The position numbers and the translations under genes are program-made. DNA of 64,000 nt from JAMQPK01 sp963782595. Lineage in GTDB: Bacteria > Acidobacteriota > Vicinamibacteria > Vicinamibacterales > JAMQPK01. The notes beneath the pieces are model-generated. The model ran no database searches. It saw only the letters and a list, made by a program, of their open reading frames with translations, and was not told where the DNA came from. Positions within the stretch are counted from its first letter, which is position 1. The number at the start of each line of letters is the position of its first letter. This document shows, in pieces, positions 8,754 through 20,677 of the stretch. The stretch covers positions 372,001 to 436,000 of the forward strand of contig CAWAKJ010000003.1 of the NCBI GenBank assembly GCA_963782595.1. The letters run 5' to 3'.

Positions 8754-9110
8754 ATGACCGGTGAACCCACGGTCGCCGAACGCTTTGCCGTGCTGGCCGA
8801 TCCCACGAGACAGGCGCTGATTGACCTGTTGCGTGAGAAGCCGCTGCGCGTGGGTGATCTCGCCGCCCGGCTGCCAGTCACTGGCCCGGCCGTCTCCCAG
8901 CACCTCAAACTGCTGCAGAAGGCGCAGGTCGTGCGTGACGAGTGGCGCGGCACCAGCCACTACTTCAGCCTCGATCCGCACGGCTTCGAGGCCGTCAAGA
9001 GGTACGCCGAAGTCATGTGGAACGACGCCCTGGGCGCGTTCGCCAAATATGTAGACGACCAACTGAAACACCCGGCTGGGAAACGGCGAGGAAAGGCGCA
9101 GAAGCGATGA
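8754..9110 (+). CDS. ArsR/SmtB family transcriptional regulator
   Basis: 118 aa winged-helix repressor. The start FAVLADPTRQALIDLL and recognition-helix region GPAVSQHLKLLQKAQVV (about residues 43-60) are typical of the ArsR subgroup that sits beside AHSA1/SRPBCC genes. No cysteine metal site is visible, so metal sensing is unlikely. The upstream palindromes suggest it controls its own promoter. The next gene overlaps its stop codon (ATGA at 9107-9110), indicating translational coupling. Confidence 0.93.
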   Translation: MTGEPTVAERFAVLADPTRQALIDLLREKPLRVGDLAARLPVTGPAVSQHLKLLQKAQVVRDEWRGTSHYFSLDPHGFEAVKRYAEVMWNDALGAFAKYVDDQLKHPAGKRRGKAQKR

Positions 9111-9595
9111 TTGCGGAACGTCAGTCCGACCTTACCCCCGTCGTCAAGCGCATTATTGTGAAATGTTCGGCCGAAGATGCCTTCCGCTTCTTCACCGCCG
9201 ATTTCGACAAGTGGTGGCCTGCGCACACGCATTCAGTCATTGCGATGTCGAGCGACGGCGCCAGGCATCCGGCGGCGTGCACGCTCGACCCTCGACTCGG
9301 CGGACGCATCATCGAGCGGGGAAAGGGCGACGAGACGTATGTGTGGGGCACCGTACACATCTGGGAGCCGCCGTCTCGAGTTGCTTTCAGCTGGCATCCC
9401 GGCGGGAACGCCGAAACGGCGCAGACCGTCGAGGTGACGTTTACGCGCCGCGGCGCCGGCACAGAAGTGATGCTGACCCATGGTGGCTGGGAGAGGCTCG
9501 GGGAAGAGGGGGCTCTTACGCGCGATGGTTACAACAACGGGTGGGAAAGCGTCTTCAGCGGGGCCTATCGTGACTATGTCGAAGCGCGTGGTTAG
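9107..9595 (+). CDS. SRPBCC / AHSA1-type START-like domain protein
   Basis: 162 aa. The N-terminal RIIVKCSAEDAFRFFTADFD, GGRIIERG, VWGTVHIWEPPSRVAFSWHP and the C-terminal GGWERLGEEGALTRDGYNNG are hallmarks of the activator-of-Hsp90-ATPase-homologue family with its hydrophobic ligand cavity. Bacterial members next to ArsR regulators are common, but their ligand is generally unknown. ATG at 9107 overlaps the arsR stop. AGGAAAG lies about 12 nt upstream. An in-frame extension further upstream would lie inside arsR and is rejected. Confidence 0.9.
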   Translation: MIAERQSDLTPVVKRIIVKCSAEDAFRFFTADFDKWWPAHTHSVIAMSSDGARHPAACTLDPRLGGRIIERGKGDETYVWGTVHIWEPPSRVAFSWHPGGNAETAQTVEVTFTRRGAGTEVMLTHGGWERLGEEGALTRDGYNNGWESVFSGAYRDYVEARG

Positions 9596-9869
9596 CGAGC
9601 CGTCGGATCGGCGGTTGAAATACCTGCTCGATATGGCGGAAGAATGTCACGTCGTTGCGGGCGGCTATCGTCTCCGTTTCGCGCGCAACAACACGACGCT
9701 GCTGCTCGTCGTCGGCGCGATTGACGCAAACCCCGCGCTTCGCTTTACGGTGACCACGAGCGAGACCGGCGCATGCTGGGTTGACGTAGGGACGCCCCAC
9801 GAACACCCGCCGCCACTACCGCGCCCAAATTCTGCGCCGCGGTCGGGGGCAATACCGATCGTCGCGTGA
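9576..9869 (+). CDS. Small hypothetical protein overlapping the AHSA1 gene
   Basis: 97 aa from ATG 9576, overlapping the last 20 nt of the preceding gene. The segment RRLKYLLDMAEECHVVAGGYRLRFARNNTTLLLVV looks like a small folded domain and codon use is GC3-rich like its neighbours. The C-terminus is proline-rich. No family recognised. It is co-oriented with the arsR operon and is probably its third gene. Confidence 0.5.
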   Translation: MSKRVVSEPSDRRLKYLLDMAEECHVVAGGYRLRFARNNTTLLLVVGAIDANPALRFTVTTSETGACWVDVGTPHEHPPPLPRPNSAPRSGAIPIVA

Positions 9870-9876
9870 CTGGTAT

Positions 9877-9932
9877 TTTTCTTCCTTCTTACTTTTTACT
9901 TCTTACTTTCTACTTTCTACTTTTCACTTTCA
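9877..9932. repeat. TACTTTC word repeat
   Basis: Pyrimidine-rich run of about seven TACTTTC-like heptamers (for example TTACTTTCTACTTTCTAC). It separates convergent genes. Confidence 0.75.
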
Positions 9933-9935
9933 GGT

Positions 9936-10316
9936 TTACTTCCCCCCTTCCACCACCAGCTCTCCAACCATTTTCTTGCAGCCCTCATCTGCGGTGAGGT
10001 TGCAGTAAATCGGAAAGCGTCCCGGCTGATCGGCGCGGAACTCGAAGACGATCGACCGGCCTGGCTCGACTCGCTTTGCGATCCGGTACTTGTCGATGGT
10101 GAAGCTGTGGGGAATGTCGTCGGTGGTGAAGGTGACACGCACGAGATCGTCCTGCCGGACGTCGAGGCGCGCGGGGGTGAACGCGTACTTGTGCGCGGCG
10201 ACCGTGAACGTGCGCTCGCGGCTCTCCTGCGCCTGCACCAGGAATCCGAACACCGCCAGCACGAGTACAAACGCCGATCGCGCCAGAACCCTGGCGAAGG
10301 CGGATGAAGACGTCAT
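9936..10316 (-). CDS. Secreted cupredoxin-domain protein
   Basis: 126 aa from ATG 10316, with AAGGAGAAC just upstream (a further in-frame ATG at 10349 lacks this). Signal peptide ARSAFVLVLAVFGFLVQAQ. The mature domain has HKYAFTPARLDVRQDDLVRV, then IPHSFTIDKY and FPIYCNLTADEGCKKM, giving His, Cys, Cys and Met in a cupredoxin-like arrangement. This could bind copper as in blue-copper or CuA-type folds, but the C-x7-C-x2-M spacing is not the classic CxxxC of CuA. Probable periplasmic electron-transfer or copper protein; partner unknown. Confidence 0.8.
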   Translation of the reverse strand: MTSSSAFARVLARSAFVLVLAVFGFLVQAQESRERTFTVAAHKYAFTPARLDVRQDDLVRVTFTTDDIPHSFTIDKYRIAKRVEPGRSIVFEFRADQPGRFPIYCNLTADEGCKKMVGELVVEGGK

Positions 10317-10344
10317 GATGTTCTCCTTGCTGGGGGAGACGGTG

Positions 10345-10389
10345 AGCAAGGGGGTCTGACCCCCTTGCTGGACGCGGGGGTCAGACCCC
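10345..10389. repeat. Twin GGGGTC-GACCCC palindromes (possible pnp terminator)
   Basis: Two perfect palindromes: AGCAAGGGGGTC-T-GACCCCCTTGCT (12-bp arms, 10345-10369) and GGGGTC-A-GACCCC (10377-10389). They lie just after the pnp stop and before the cupredoxin gene. They could end pnp transcription or be copies of a mobile palindrome; no T-run follows. Confidence 0.6.
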
Positions 10390-10400
10390 GTAATTACAGT

Positions 10401-12533
10401 TTACTCCGATTTGCGGGACGGGCCCCCACCGGAGGCCCCGGCGGTGGCACCCTCGTCCTGCAGCAGGGCCTTGCGGCTCAGACGAATCTTTCCAGTCGGA
10501 TCGATGTTGATGACCTTGACGAGCACCTGCTCGCCTTCTTTCAGCTCGTCGCGGACGTCCTTGACCCGGTGGTTCGCGATTTCCGACACGTGCAGCAGCC
10601 CGTCAGTGCCTGGCATGATTTCGACGAACGCGCCGAAGTCGGTAATACGCTGCACCTTGCCCATGTAGGTCTTGTTCAGCTCGGCAGTGGCGGTGAGCTC
10701 CTGGATGATTGCGATGGCTTTCTGGGCCGCCGCTTCGTCCGCCGAGGCCACGTTGACGCTGCCGTCGTCCTCGACGTCGATCTTCACGCCGGTGCGCTCG
10801 ATGATGCTGCGAATCATCTTGCCGCCCGGGCCGATGACGTCGCGGATCTTGTCGACCGGGATCTTGATGGTGATGATCCTGGGCGCATACGTCGAGATGT
10901 TGCCGCGCGGCGCCGTCAACGTCTTGGCCATCTCTGCAAGGATGTGCAGGCGGCCGCGGTGCGCCTGCTCGAGCGCCTCGCGCATGATCGCCGCGGTGAT
11001 GCCGGCGACCTTGATGTCCATCTGCAGCGCCGTGACGCCGGCGGCCGTGCCGGTCACCTTGAAGTCCATGTCGCCATAGTGGTCTTCGGCGCCGGCGATA
11101 TCCGAGAGCACGGCGTACTTCCCCGTCTTCTCGTCCATGATGAGGCCCATCGCGACGCCCGCAACTGGCGCGCGAAGTGGCACGCCCGCATCCTGCATGG
11201 ACAACGTTCCGCCACAGACCGACGCCATCGACGACGATCCGTTCGACTCGAGAATGTCCGACACGATGCGAATTGTGTAGGGGAACGCTTCTTCGGAGGG
11301 AAGCACGGGCAGCAGCGCGCGCTCGGCGAGCGCGCCGTGGCCGACTTCGCGGCGGCCGGGTCCGCGCATAAACTGCACTTCGCCGACCGAGAACGGCGGG
11401 AAGTTGTAGTGCAGCATGAAGCGGCGATAGATCTCACCCTCGACCGTCTCGATCTTCTGTTGATCGTCCGATGTGCCGAGCGTGACGGTGACGAGCGCCT
11501 GCGTCTCGCCGCGCGTGAACACGGCTGAGCCGTGCACGCGTGGAAGCACGCCGACCTCGGACCAGATCGGCCGGATCTCGTCGAACTTGCGGCCGTCGAG
11601 GCGCACGCCTTTTTCGAGCACTTCGTCGCGCAGCACCTTCTCCTTCAGTTCCTTGAAGATGGCCTTGGCCTCGACCTTGCGCAGGACTTCGCCTTCCGGG
11701 ATGTCGGCGATGAGGTCGTCGAGCACCTGATCGACGGTGCTGTAGCTCTCGAGCTTGTTGCGCACGCGCATCGCCTCGCTGAGCGGCACCAGCACTTTCT
11801 CTTCGACCTCGCGATAGAACGCGTGATCGACGTCCTTCTTCGGCGCCTCGCGCTTCGGCTTGCCGGCCTGTTTCGCCAGCGCGTCGATCGTGTCGACGAT
11901 GCGTTTAATCGCGTCGTGGCCGGCCTCGAGACCCTGGACGACTTCTTCTTCGGTAATCTCCTTGGCGCCGGCTTCCACCATCACGATGGCGTCCTTGCTG
12001 CCCGCGATCACCAGGTCGAGCGCGCTCTTCTTGCGCTGCTCGTAGGTTGGATTGATGACATACTGCCCGTCCACCTTGCCGACGCGCACACCCGCAATCG
12101 TTTTCTGGAAGGGGATGCTCGACAGCGCGAGTGCGGCGGATGCGCCCGTAATCGCCAGCACGTCCGGGTCGTAATTCGCGTCGGCCGAGAGCACGAGGGC
12201 GATAATCTGCGACTCGTATCGCCAGCCTGCGGGGAATAGCGGCCGGATGGGGCGATCGATGACGCGGCTGGTCAGCACTTCCTTTTCAGAAGGCTTGCCC
12301 TCGCGCTTGAAAAACCCTCCCGGAATGCGTCCCGACGCGTACGTGTATTCCTTGTAGTCGACCGTCAACGGGAGAAAGTCGATGCCTTCGCGCGCGTTGG
12401 CGGCGGCGCACGCCGTGACGAGGACGACCGAGTCGCCCATCCGGACGAGGACCGCGCCGTCTGCCTGTTTCGCGTATTTTCCCGTTTCGAAGGTGAGAGG
12501 AGTGCCGCTGATTTGAATTTCTTGTCTGTACAT
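10401..12533 (-). CDS. pnp: Polyribonucleotide nucleotidyltransferase (PNPase)
   Basis: Phosphorolytic 3'-5' exoribonuclease of the RNA degradosome. 710 aa with the full family layout: RNase PH domain 1, a helical linker, RNase PH domain 2 (RGETQALVTVTLGT; DIAGAEDHYGDMDFKVTG near residue 480 with the catalytic acidic residues), KH domain with GPGGKMIR, and a C-terminal S1 domain (GKVQRITDFGAFVEIMPGTDGLLHVSEI). Start ATG 12533. It follows rpsO, the conserved rpsO-pnp order. The spacer holds two hairpins that may control stability. Confidence 0.98.
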   Translation of the reverse strand: MYRQEIQISGTPLTFETGKYAKQADGAVLVRMGDSVVLVTACAAANAREGIDFLPLTVDYKEYTYASGRIPGGFFKREGKPSEKEVLTSRVIDRPIRPLFPAGWRYESQIIALVLSADANYDPDVLAITGASAALALSSIPFQKTIAGVRVGKVDGQYVINPTYEQRKKSALDLVIAGSKDAIVMVEAGAKEITEEEVVQGLEAGHDAIKRIVDTIDALAKQAGKPKREAPKKDVDHAFYREVEEKVLVPLSEAMRVRNKLESYSTVDQVLDDLIADIPEGEVLRKVEAKAIFKELKEKVLRDEVLEKGVRLDGRKFDEIRPIWSEVGVLPRVHGSAVFTRGETQALVTVTLGTSDDQQKIETVEGEIYRRFMLHYNFPPFSVGEVQFMRGPGRREVGHGALAERALLPVLPSEEAFPYTIRIVSDILESNGSSSMASVCGGTLSMQDAGVPLRAPVAGVAMGLIMDEKTGKYAVLSDIAGAEDHYGDMDFKVTGTAAGVTALQMDIKVAGITAAIMREALEQAHRGRLHILAEMAKTLTAPRGNISTYAPRIITIKIPVDKIRDVIGPGGKMIRSIIERTGVKIDVEDDGSVNVASADEAAAQKAIAIIQELTATAELNKTYMGKVQRITDFGAFVEIMPGTDGLLHVSEIANHRVKDVRDELKEGEQVLVKVINIDPTGKIRLSRKALLQDEGATAGASGGGPSRKSE

Positions 12534-12556
12534 TTATGCCTCAGAACGTACGTAGT

Positions 12557-12596
12557 GTCCGGCTTCCGCCGGACCCTTGCCCGGCTTCAGCCGGGC
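12557..12596. repeat. Tandem hairpins in the rpsO-pnp spacer
   Basis: GTCCGGC-TTCC-GCCGGAC (12557-12574) and GCCCGGC-TTCA-GCCGGGC (12579-12596), two perfect 7-bp stems with 4-nt loops. The first, with its CGTAGT flank, belongs to the GTAGTGTCCGGC palindrome family. Confidence 0.7.
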
Positions 12597-12602
12597 GTGG
12601 AG

Positions 12603-12872
12603 CTACTTGCGGATGCCCAGGCGGCGGATTAGCTCGGCATAACGCTCGGAGTCCTTGCCCTTCAAGTAGTCCAGCAGACGCCGGCGCTGACCCACCAGCT
12701 TGAGAAGGCCGCGGCGCGAATGATGATCTTTCGCGTGCGTTTTGAAGTGCTCCGTGAGATAGCCGATGCGTTCGCTGAGAATGGCGACCTGAACTTCAGG
12801 AGAGCCGGTATCGGAGTCGTGCGTGCGGTACGAGGAAATGAGCTCGGTCTTCCGGTCTTTGTTCAAAGCCAC
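12603..12872 (-). CDS. rpsO: 30S ribosomal protein S15
   Basis: 89 aa, the exact usual length. Family signatures include TGSPEVQVAILSERI, HAKDHHSRRGLLKLVGQRR and LLDYLKGKD. S15 binds 16S rRNA early in small-subunit assembly. GTG start at 12872 is supported by GGAGG 8 nt upstream. Sits between truB and pnp as in many bacteria. Confidence 0.99.
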   Translation of the reverse strand: MALNKDRKTELISSYRTHDSDTGSPEVQVAILSERIGYLTEHFKTHAKDHHSRRGLLKLVGQRRRLLDYLKGKDSERYAELIRRLGIRK

Positions 12873-12968
12873 GAGTGGTTACCTCCGCGTGCGGCCCAGT
12901 AGACGCTATCGGTAGCCGGACCGAAGGTCCCCAGTCCGCCGCAATGTATTACTGCCAAACGAGTAATT

Positions 12969-14051
12969 TTATTCCAGTACTACGCCTGGATGCAAAAATC
13001 CTGCGCCGCCACCCGTACGGGGCTCGGCGATGGCAACCAGTCGGCCGTCCGGGTGTAGCAGGCGTACACGGCCCCGCGAAAGGCCGGCGAGCCTCGCGGC
13101 CTCGCTGACGTGGGAGGGGCCGATGAACCCGCCGCGTGCGGCCAGCGACGCGCCTTCGGCGGTCAACGTAATGGCCGGCAGCGACGGCAGCAGATCTGAC
13201 AGCGGGATGACGCGCGCGGCGGCTTCCTCCGGCCGTCGATCGATGACCTCGATCCCGATGGCTTGCGCCAGGGAAAAGTCACCACTCCGCGTCCGGACGA
13301 GGGCGGCCAGGTGGCCGCCGGTGCCCAACCGCTCGCCGATGGCGTGAGCCAGTGCGCGCACGTAATAGCCGGCAGAGCAGACGAGCCGTACGCGAAGGAC
13401 GCTGCCGCGCCAGTCGAGCACGTCGAGCGCCGACGCGGTGACCATCACCGGCTGCAGCCGCACGGGCGCGTTTCGACGTGCGAGGTCGTAGGCGCGATCG
13501 CCGTCGAATTTCTTGGCCGAGTAGGCGGGCGGTTCCTGCAAATACGTGCCGCGGAATTCGCCGACGGCGTCCTCGACGAGCGAAGCGGTGAGATCGGAGA
13601 CCGCTCGCGTGTCGCTGCGAGGAACGATTTCGCCACCGCGATCGAGTGTCGTCGTGGTGACGCCCAGCTCGATTTCCGCTTCGTATTCCTTGTCGGCCGA
13701 CGAAAGAAACTGCGCGAGGCGCGTGGCCTTGCCCAGCACGAGCGGCAGTACGCCGGACGCCAGCGGGTCGAGCGTACCCGTGTGACCGACCTTCATCGCC
13801 CCTCGACGCGGCTCGGGGCGACCCTGAGCTTGTCGAAGGGTCGTCGATCGTCGATCGTCGATCGACGATCGTCTGGATCCGGACTCTTCCGCCGACGATG
13901 GACGATGGCCGATCGACGATGGCCGATCGACGATGGCCGATTGACGATGGCCAATCACCCGTCGCATCACGGCGACCACATCGTGCGACGTCGGCCCGGC
14001 CGGCTTGTCGACGATGAGGACGCCGTCGGGAAAGAGAAGTTGGGAGCCCAT
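12969..14051 (-). CDS. truB: tRNA pseudouridine(55) synthase TruB with repeat-derived insertion
   Basis: Makes pseudouridine 55 in the T-loop of tRNAs. Core motifs are intact: DGVLIVDKPAGPTSHDVV, the catalytic Asp in KVGHTGTLDPLASG (Asp95), and a C-terminal PUA-like region. Between VMRRVIGH (residue 35) and MKVGHTG (residue 86) there are about 50 extra residues, rich in DRRS and HRPSS, which other TruB proteins lack. The DNA of that insert is a chain of GATCGTCGATCG-type words plus the widespread CCTGAGCTTGTCGAAGGG repeat, and it keeps the frame. ATG 14051 is chosen; the upstream in-frame extension is repeat sequence. Confidence 0.93.
   Translation of the reverse strand: MGSQLLFPDGVLIVDKPAGPTSHDVVAVMRRVIGHRQSAIVDRPSSIGHRPSSAEESGSRRSSIDDRRSTTLRQAQGRPEPRRGAMKVGHTGTLDPLASGVLPLVLGKATRLAQFLSSADKEYEAEIELGVTTTTLDRGGEIVPRSDTRAVSDLTASLVEDAVGEFRGTYLQEPPAYSAKKFDGDRAYDLARRNAPVRLQPVMVTASALDVLDWRGSVLRVRLVCSAGYYVRALAHAIGERLGTGGHLAALVRTRSGDFSLAQAIGIEVIDRRPEEAAARVIPLSDLLPSLPAITLTAEGASLAARGGFIGPSHVSEAARLAGLSRGRVRLLHPDGRLVAIAEPRTGGGAGFLHPGVVLE
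13797..13946. repeat. In-frame repeat insertion in truB
   Basis: 150 bp made of CCCTGAGCTTGTCGAAGGG (13821-13840) followed by TCGTCGATCGTCGATCG-type and CGATGGCCGATCGACGATGG-type words. It encodes residues 36-85 of TruB. Confidence 0.75.
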
Positions 14052-14061
14052 TTTTCTGTCT

Positions 14062-14158
14062 AGGACACAGAGATCACCGAGTAGAACGGAGGACACGGAG
14101 ATCTTTGATCAGATTTCTCCGTGTTCTCGGTTTTTCTCTGTGCACTCTGTGTCCTGCT
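14062..14158. repeat. ACACAGAG/CTCTGTGT inverted word element with TTTGATC centre
   Basis: Left arm (14062-14100) repeats GGACACAGAGA-like words. The centre is TTTGATCAG. The right arm (14113-14158) repeats CTCCGTGTTCTC and CTCTGTG words. It fills the whole nrnA-truB gap. A sister copy with the same centre lies at 34219-34319. Confidence 0.8.
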
Positions 14159-15118
14159 CTACACAAGCACGCGGGTCAATTCGTCGACGAGCTTCCGCCG
14201 CACGTCGGCGTACGGGCCGGACAGGCTGCACCCGGCAGCGTTTTTGTGTCCGCCGCCCCCAAAGAGGCTCGCCACCCGGTTTACATCGACGTCGCCTTTC
14301 GATCGCATGCTGATGCGGAAGTTTTCCGGCTCGATCTCTTTGAAGAACGCGACCGCCTGAATCTCCTTGACCGAGAGTGGAATGTTGATGAGCCCGTCCG
14401 AGTCTTCGTGGGTGGCACCCGTTTCCTGCAGCAGCGTCAGCGTCAGCGCCGCGAGGGCCGCGCGGCCGTTCCCTTCGAACTCGAGGTTATGCAGCACCGC
14501 GCCCATCAGGCGCAGGCGGCCCATGCTGCTGTTGTCGTAGATGGCGCGTGCGATCGCTTCTGGCTGCGCCCCCGCCTCCGTGCAGCGCCGGCAGATCTCG
14601 AAGGTGCCCGGTGTAATGTGCGAGAAGTGAAAGCCGCCGGTGTCGGTCAGGATGGCGACGTAGACGTGCGTGGCGATTTCGGGCGTCAGCGTCACGCCGA
14701 GCGCGTCGATGACGTCGAAGACCATCTCGCCGCACGCGGCCCGCGCAGGGTCGAACCAGTTGATGGCGCCGAAGTTCCTGTTGCCGGGGTGGTGATCGAT
14801 GTTGATGACGAAATACTTCTCGAAGCCGTCAACGCCGGTTCGCGACAGGTCGCCGCACTCCATCACGATGGCGGCGTCGAACTGCCCGTGCACGTCCGGC
14901 GACACCTGAATGTCCCGGACGCCGGGCAGCGTCTGAAATTGCGGTGGCGCAGGGTCTTTGTCGACGAGCTGCACGTCTTTGCCGAGCTGGCGCAGCGCGT
15001 AGGCCATGGCGAGCTGCGAGCCGATGGCGTCTCCGTCGGGCCGGGCATGCGAGGTGATGACGAAGCGCTGCCGTTGGAGAATGGCATCGCGGATCTCGGC
15101 GATGGGATTAGCGCTCAT
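14159..15118 (-). CDS. nrnA: DHH-family oligoribonuclease / pAp phosphatase NrnA
   Basis: 319 aa, standard length. DHH motifs VITSHARPDGDAIGS (residues about 20-34), VMECGDLSRTG, NIDHHPGNRNFG, and the DHHA1 signature GGGGHKNAAGCSL at the C-terminus. Degrades short RNA oligonucleotides and dephosphorylates 3'-phosphoadenosine 5'-phosphate in the cytoplasm. Overlaps rbfA by 11 nt (15108-15118), so the two are translationally coupled, as often seen in the nusA-infB operon. Confidence 0.95.
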   Translation of the reverse strand: MSANPIAEIRDAILQRQRFVITSHARPDGDAIGSQLAMAYALRQLGKDVQLVDKDPAPPQFQTLPGVRDIQVSPDVHGQFDAAIVMECGDLSRTGVDGFEKYFVINIDHHPGNRNFGAINWFDPARAACGEMVFDVIDALGVTLTPEIATHVYVAILTDTGGFHFSHITPGTFEICRRCTEAGAQPEAIARAIYDNSSMGRLRLMGAVLHNLEFEGNGRAALAALTLTLLQETGATHEDSDGLINIPLSVKEIQAVAFFKEIEPENFRISMRSKGDVDVNRVASLFGGGGHKNAAGCSLSGPYADVRRKLVDELTRVLV

Positions 15119-15497
15119 CGGTGTCGGGGGTGTCGGTCGACTGAGGCTCCTGTTCCTCCGCGATCTCCTTCAGCAGTTGCTCGACGCGATCCTGGTGTCC
15201 GATGCTTTCGTCGAACTCGAATTGAATCTCGGGCGCGTGGCGGAGACGAAGCCGCTGGCCGATCTGACGGCGCATGAACCCCGCGGCGCGCTTGAGCGCC
15301 AGCGCGCTGTTCTTGCGCGCGGCGGCATCGCCGAGGCTGGTGTAGAAGACGCGCGCGTGCTGCAGGTCGGGCGTCACCTGCACGCGCGTGATGGTGATGA
15401 AGCCGACACCGGGGTCGTGCAGCTCGCGCGAAATCATCGTCGCGACTTCGGCGCGAATCTGATCGGCAACACGCTCTGGTCTCGAACCCTGGCCCAT
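15108..15497 (-). CDS. rbfA: Ribosome-binding factor A
   Basis: 129 aa. RPERVADQIRAEVATMISREL and DPGVGFITITRVQVTPDLQHARVFYT are diagnostic for RbfA, the KH-fold factor needed for late 30S maturation and cold adaptation. Ends with an acidic tail. Follows DUF503 in a nusA-infB-ylxP-rbfA-nrnA-truB order. Confidence 0.97.
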   Translation of the reverse strand: MGQGSRPERVADQIRAEVATMISRELHDPGVGFITITRVQVTPDLQHARVFYTSLGDAAARKNSALALKRAAGFMRRQIGQRLRLRHAPEIQFEFDESIGHQDRVEQLLKEIAEEQEPQSTDTPDTDER

Positions 15498-15540
15498 AAA
15501 AGTCGAAAGTCGAAAGTCGCTAGTCGAAAGTCGAAAAGTC
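15498..15540. repeat. AAAGTCG word repeat
   Basis: About five tandem AAAGTCG units (one reads CTAGTCG) fill the rbfA-DUF503 gap up to the DUF503 stop. Confidence 0.75.
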
Positions 15541-15542
15541 CG

Positions 15543-15824
15543 TCACCCCAGAAACTCTACCTCAGTACGTGCGATCAAGCCTGGCTCGACCCGTTCGATT
15601 TCGTTCACGACGGCTGCCAGCTCACGATCGGCGTGCTTTTCTTCGTTTGACACGGTGACGACGCTGAGGCCGGCCCGCTGCCAGAGGTCGTTGTATTCCA
15701 CCTCGGCGACAGCGACGTTGAACTTTTTGATACGGTCTTTGACGCTCCGCAGCACCATCCGCTTCTCCTTGAGCGACCTGGCGCCGGGAATGTGGAGCTC
15801 GATAGCGAGATGGCCGATGACCAT
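15543..15824 (-). CDS. DUF503 family protein (YlxP-like)
   Basis: 93 aa, family length. GHLAIELHIPGARSLKEKR and EVEYNDLWQRAGLSVVTVSN are the conserved parts. Small protein regularly found between infB and rbfA; exact role not established, presumed linked to ribosome assembly. Flanked on both sides by word repeats. Confidence 0.92.
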   Translation of the reverse strand: MVIGHLAIELHIPGARSLKEKRMVLRSVKDRIKKFNVAVAEVEYNDLWQRAGLSVVTVSNEEKHADRELAAVVNEIERVEPGLIARTEVEFLG

Positions 15825-15891
15825 GGCTTCTGGCTTCTGGCTTCGGACTTCGGGCTTCCGGCCGTCAGCCCGAAGCCGGCAGCCGGAAGTC
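15825..15891. repeat. GGCTTCTGGCTTC inverted word element
   Basis: CTTCTGGCTTCTGGCTTCGG-like left half and GCCCGAAGCCGGCAGCCGGAAG right half fill the infB-DUF503 gap. Confidence 0.7.
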
Positions 15892-15893
15892 TG

Positions 15894-18695
<2,802 letters not shown>

Positions 18696-18866
18696 ATAGC
18701 TCTCTCCCGTATTGCTAAGCTTTTTCTTCTTGCGCCGTCTCGCCGCGCGCGGCCGCAAGCACGCGCTCGGCCGTCTTGGCACCGATGCCCTGCACCTCGG
18801 ACAGCGCGTCAACGCTGGCGAGCGCAATCTTTTCGGCGGTATCGAACCCGGCTGAGATCAGTCTCT

Positions 18867-20090
<1,224 letters not shown>

Positions 20091-20098
20091 CTCGTCTC

Positions 20099-20157
20099 TT
20101 CCTCTATCCCTCTAATCCCTAGTCCCCAATCCCTAATCCCTAGTCGCTAATCCCTAG
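20099..20157. repeat. CCCTAATC word repeat between rimP and nusA
   Basis: About seven TCCCTAATCCCTAGT-like words. The rimP stop (TAG, 20156-20154) is part of the word TAGGGATTAG read on the minus strand. The same word interrupts rimO at 21855-21882. Confidence 0.8.
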
Positions 20158-20627
20158 AATTCGACTTCCAGGCGAGCGCGAGTCACCAGCGCAAGCGGAA
20201 TAAGCTGCCGTTTGCCCGGCGTGGTCTCGATGACGATCGCGCCGTTCTCGATCCCGCCCAGGCGCCCTTCGAAATGCGTTTGACGATCGACGGGCTGAGA
20301 AATCACGATTTTCGCGAGCCTCCCCGCAAAACGCCGGTAATCGGCTGCGCTCCGCAGCGGCCGATCCAGTCCGGGCGACGAAACCTCGAGCGTGTAGCTT
20401 TGGGCGATCGTCTCTTCGACGTCCAGGATCGCGCTGACATCGCGGCTGACGCGCTCACAGTCCTCGATCGTCGGCGACGCATCGGCTCGTCTCCGCCGTT
20501 CCGCTTCGTCTGGCACAGCCGCGTCGGCCTCGCCGAAGGGCACGTCGACGAAGATGCGTAGCATCCAGCCGCCCGACTCGCGACGGAACTGAACGTCGAA
20601 GATCTCCAGATTGTATGAGCGAGCCAC
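20154..20627 (-). CDS. rimP: Ribosome maturation factor RimP
   Basis: 157 aa from GTG 20627. RimP motifs: SYNLEIFDVQFRRESGGWML, IEDCERVSRDVSAILDVEE, YTLEVSSPGLDRPLRSAADY. Needed for 30S assembly. The family usually has about ten more residues ahead of this point, and they are present in frame (IDRIRTVAER) but without ATG, GTG or TTG before the next stop; an ATT codon at 20657 could be the true start. First gene of the nusA-infB operon; preceded by a hairpin plus T-run. Confidence 0.93.
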   Translation of the reverse strand: MARSYNLEIFDVQFRRESGGWMLRIFVDVPFGEADAAVPDEAERRRRADASPTIEDCERVSRDVSAILDVEETIAQSYTLEVSSPGLDRPLRSAADYRRFAGRLAKIVISQPVDRQTHFEGRLGGIENGAIVIETTPGKRQLIPLALVTRARLEVEF

Positions 20628-20677
20628 CCGCTCGGCGACGGTTCGAATTCTGTCAATGAGCTGCGTAAACCACCCTC

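Noticed and set aside
10365..12239. Long plus-strand frames opposite pnp
   Set aside because: Shadows of PNPase with no start signals.
20099..20157. CRISPR array or telomere-like array
   Set aside because: Units of 7-8 nt with no spacers and no cas genes; part of the word-repeat class.
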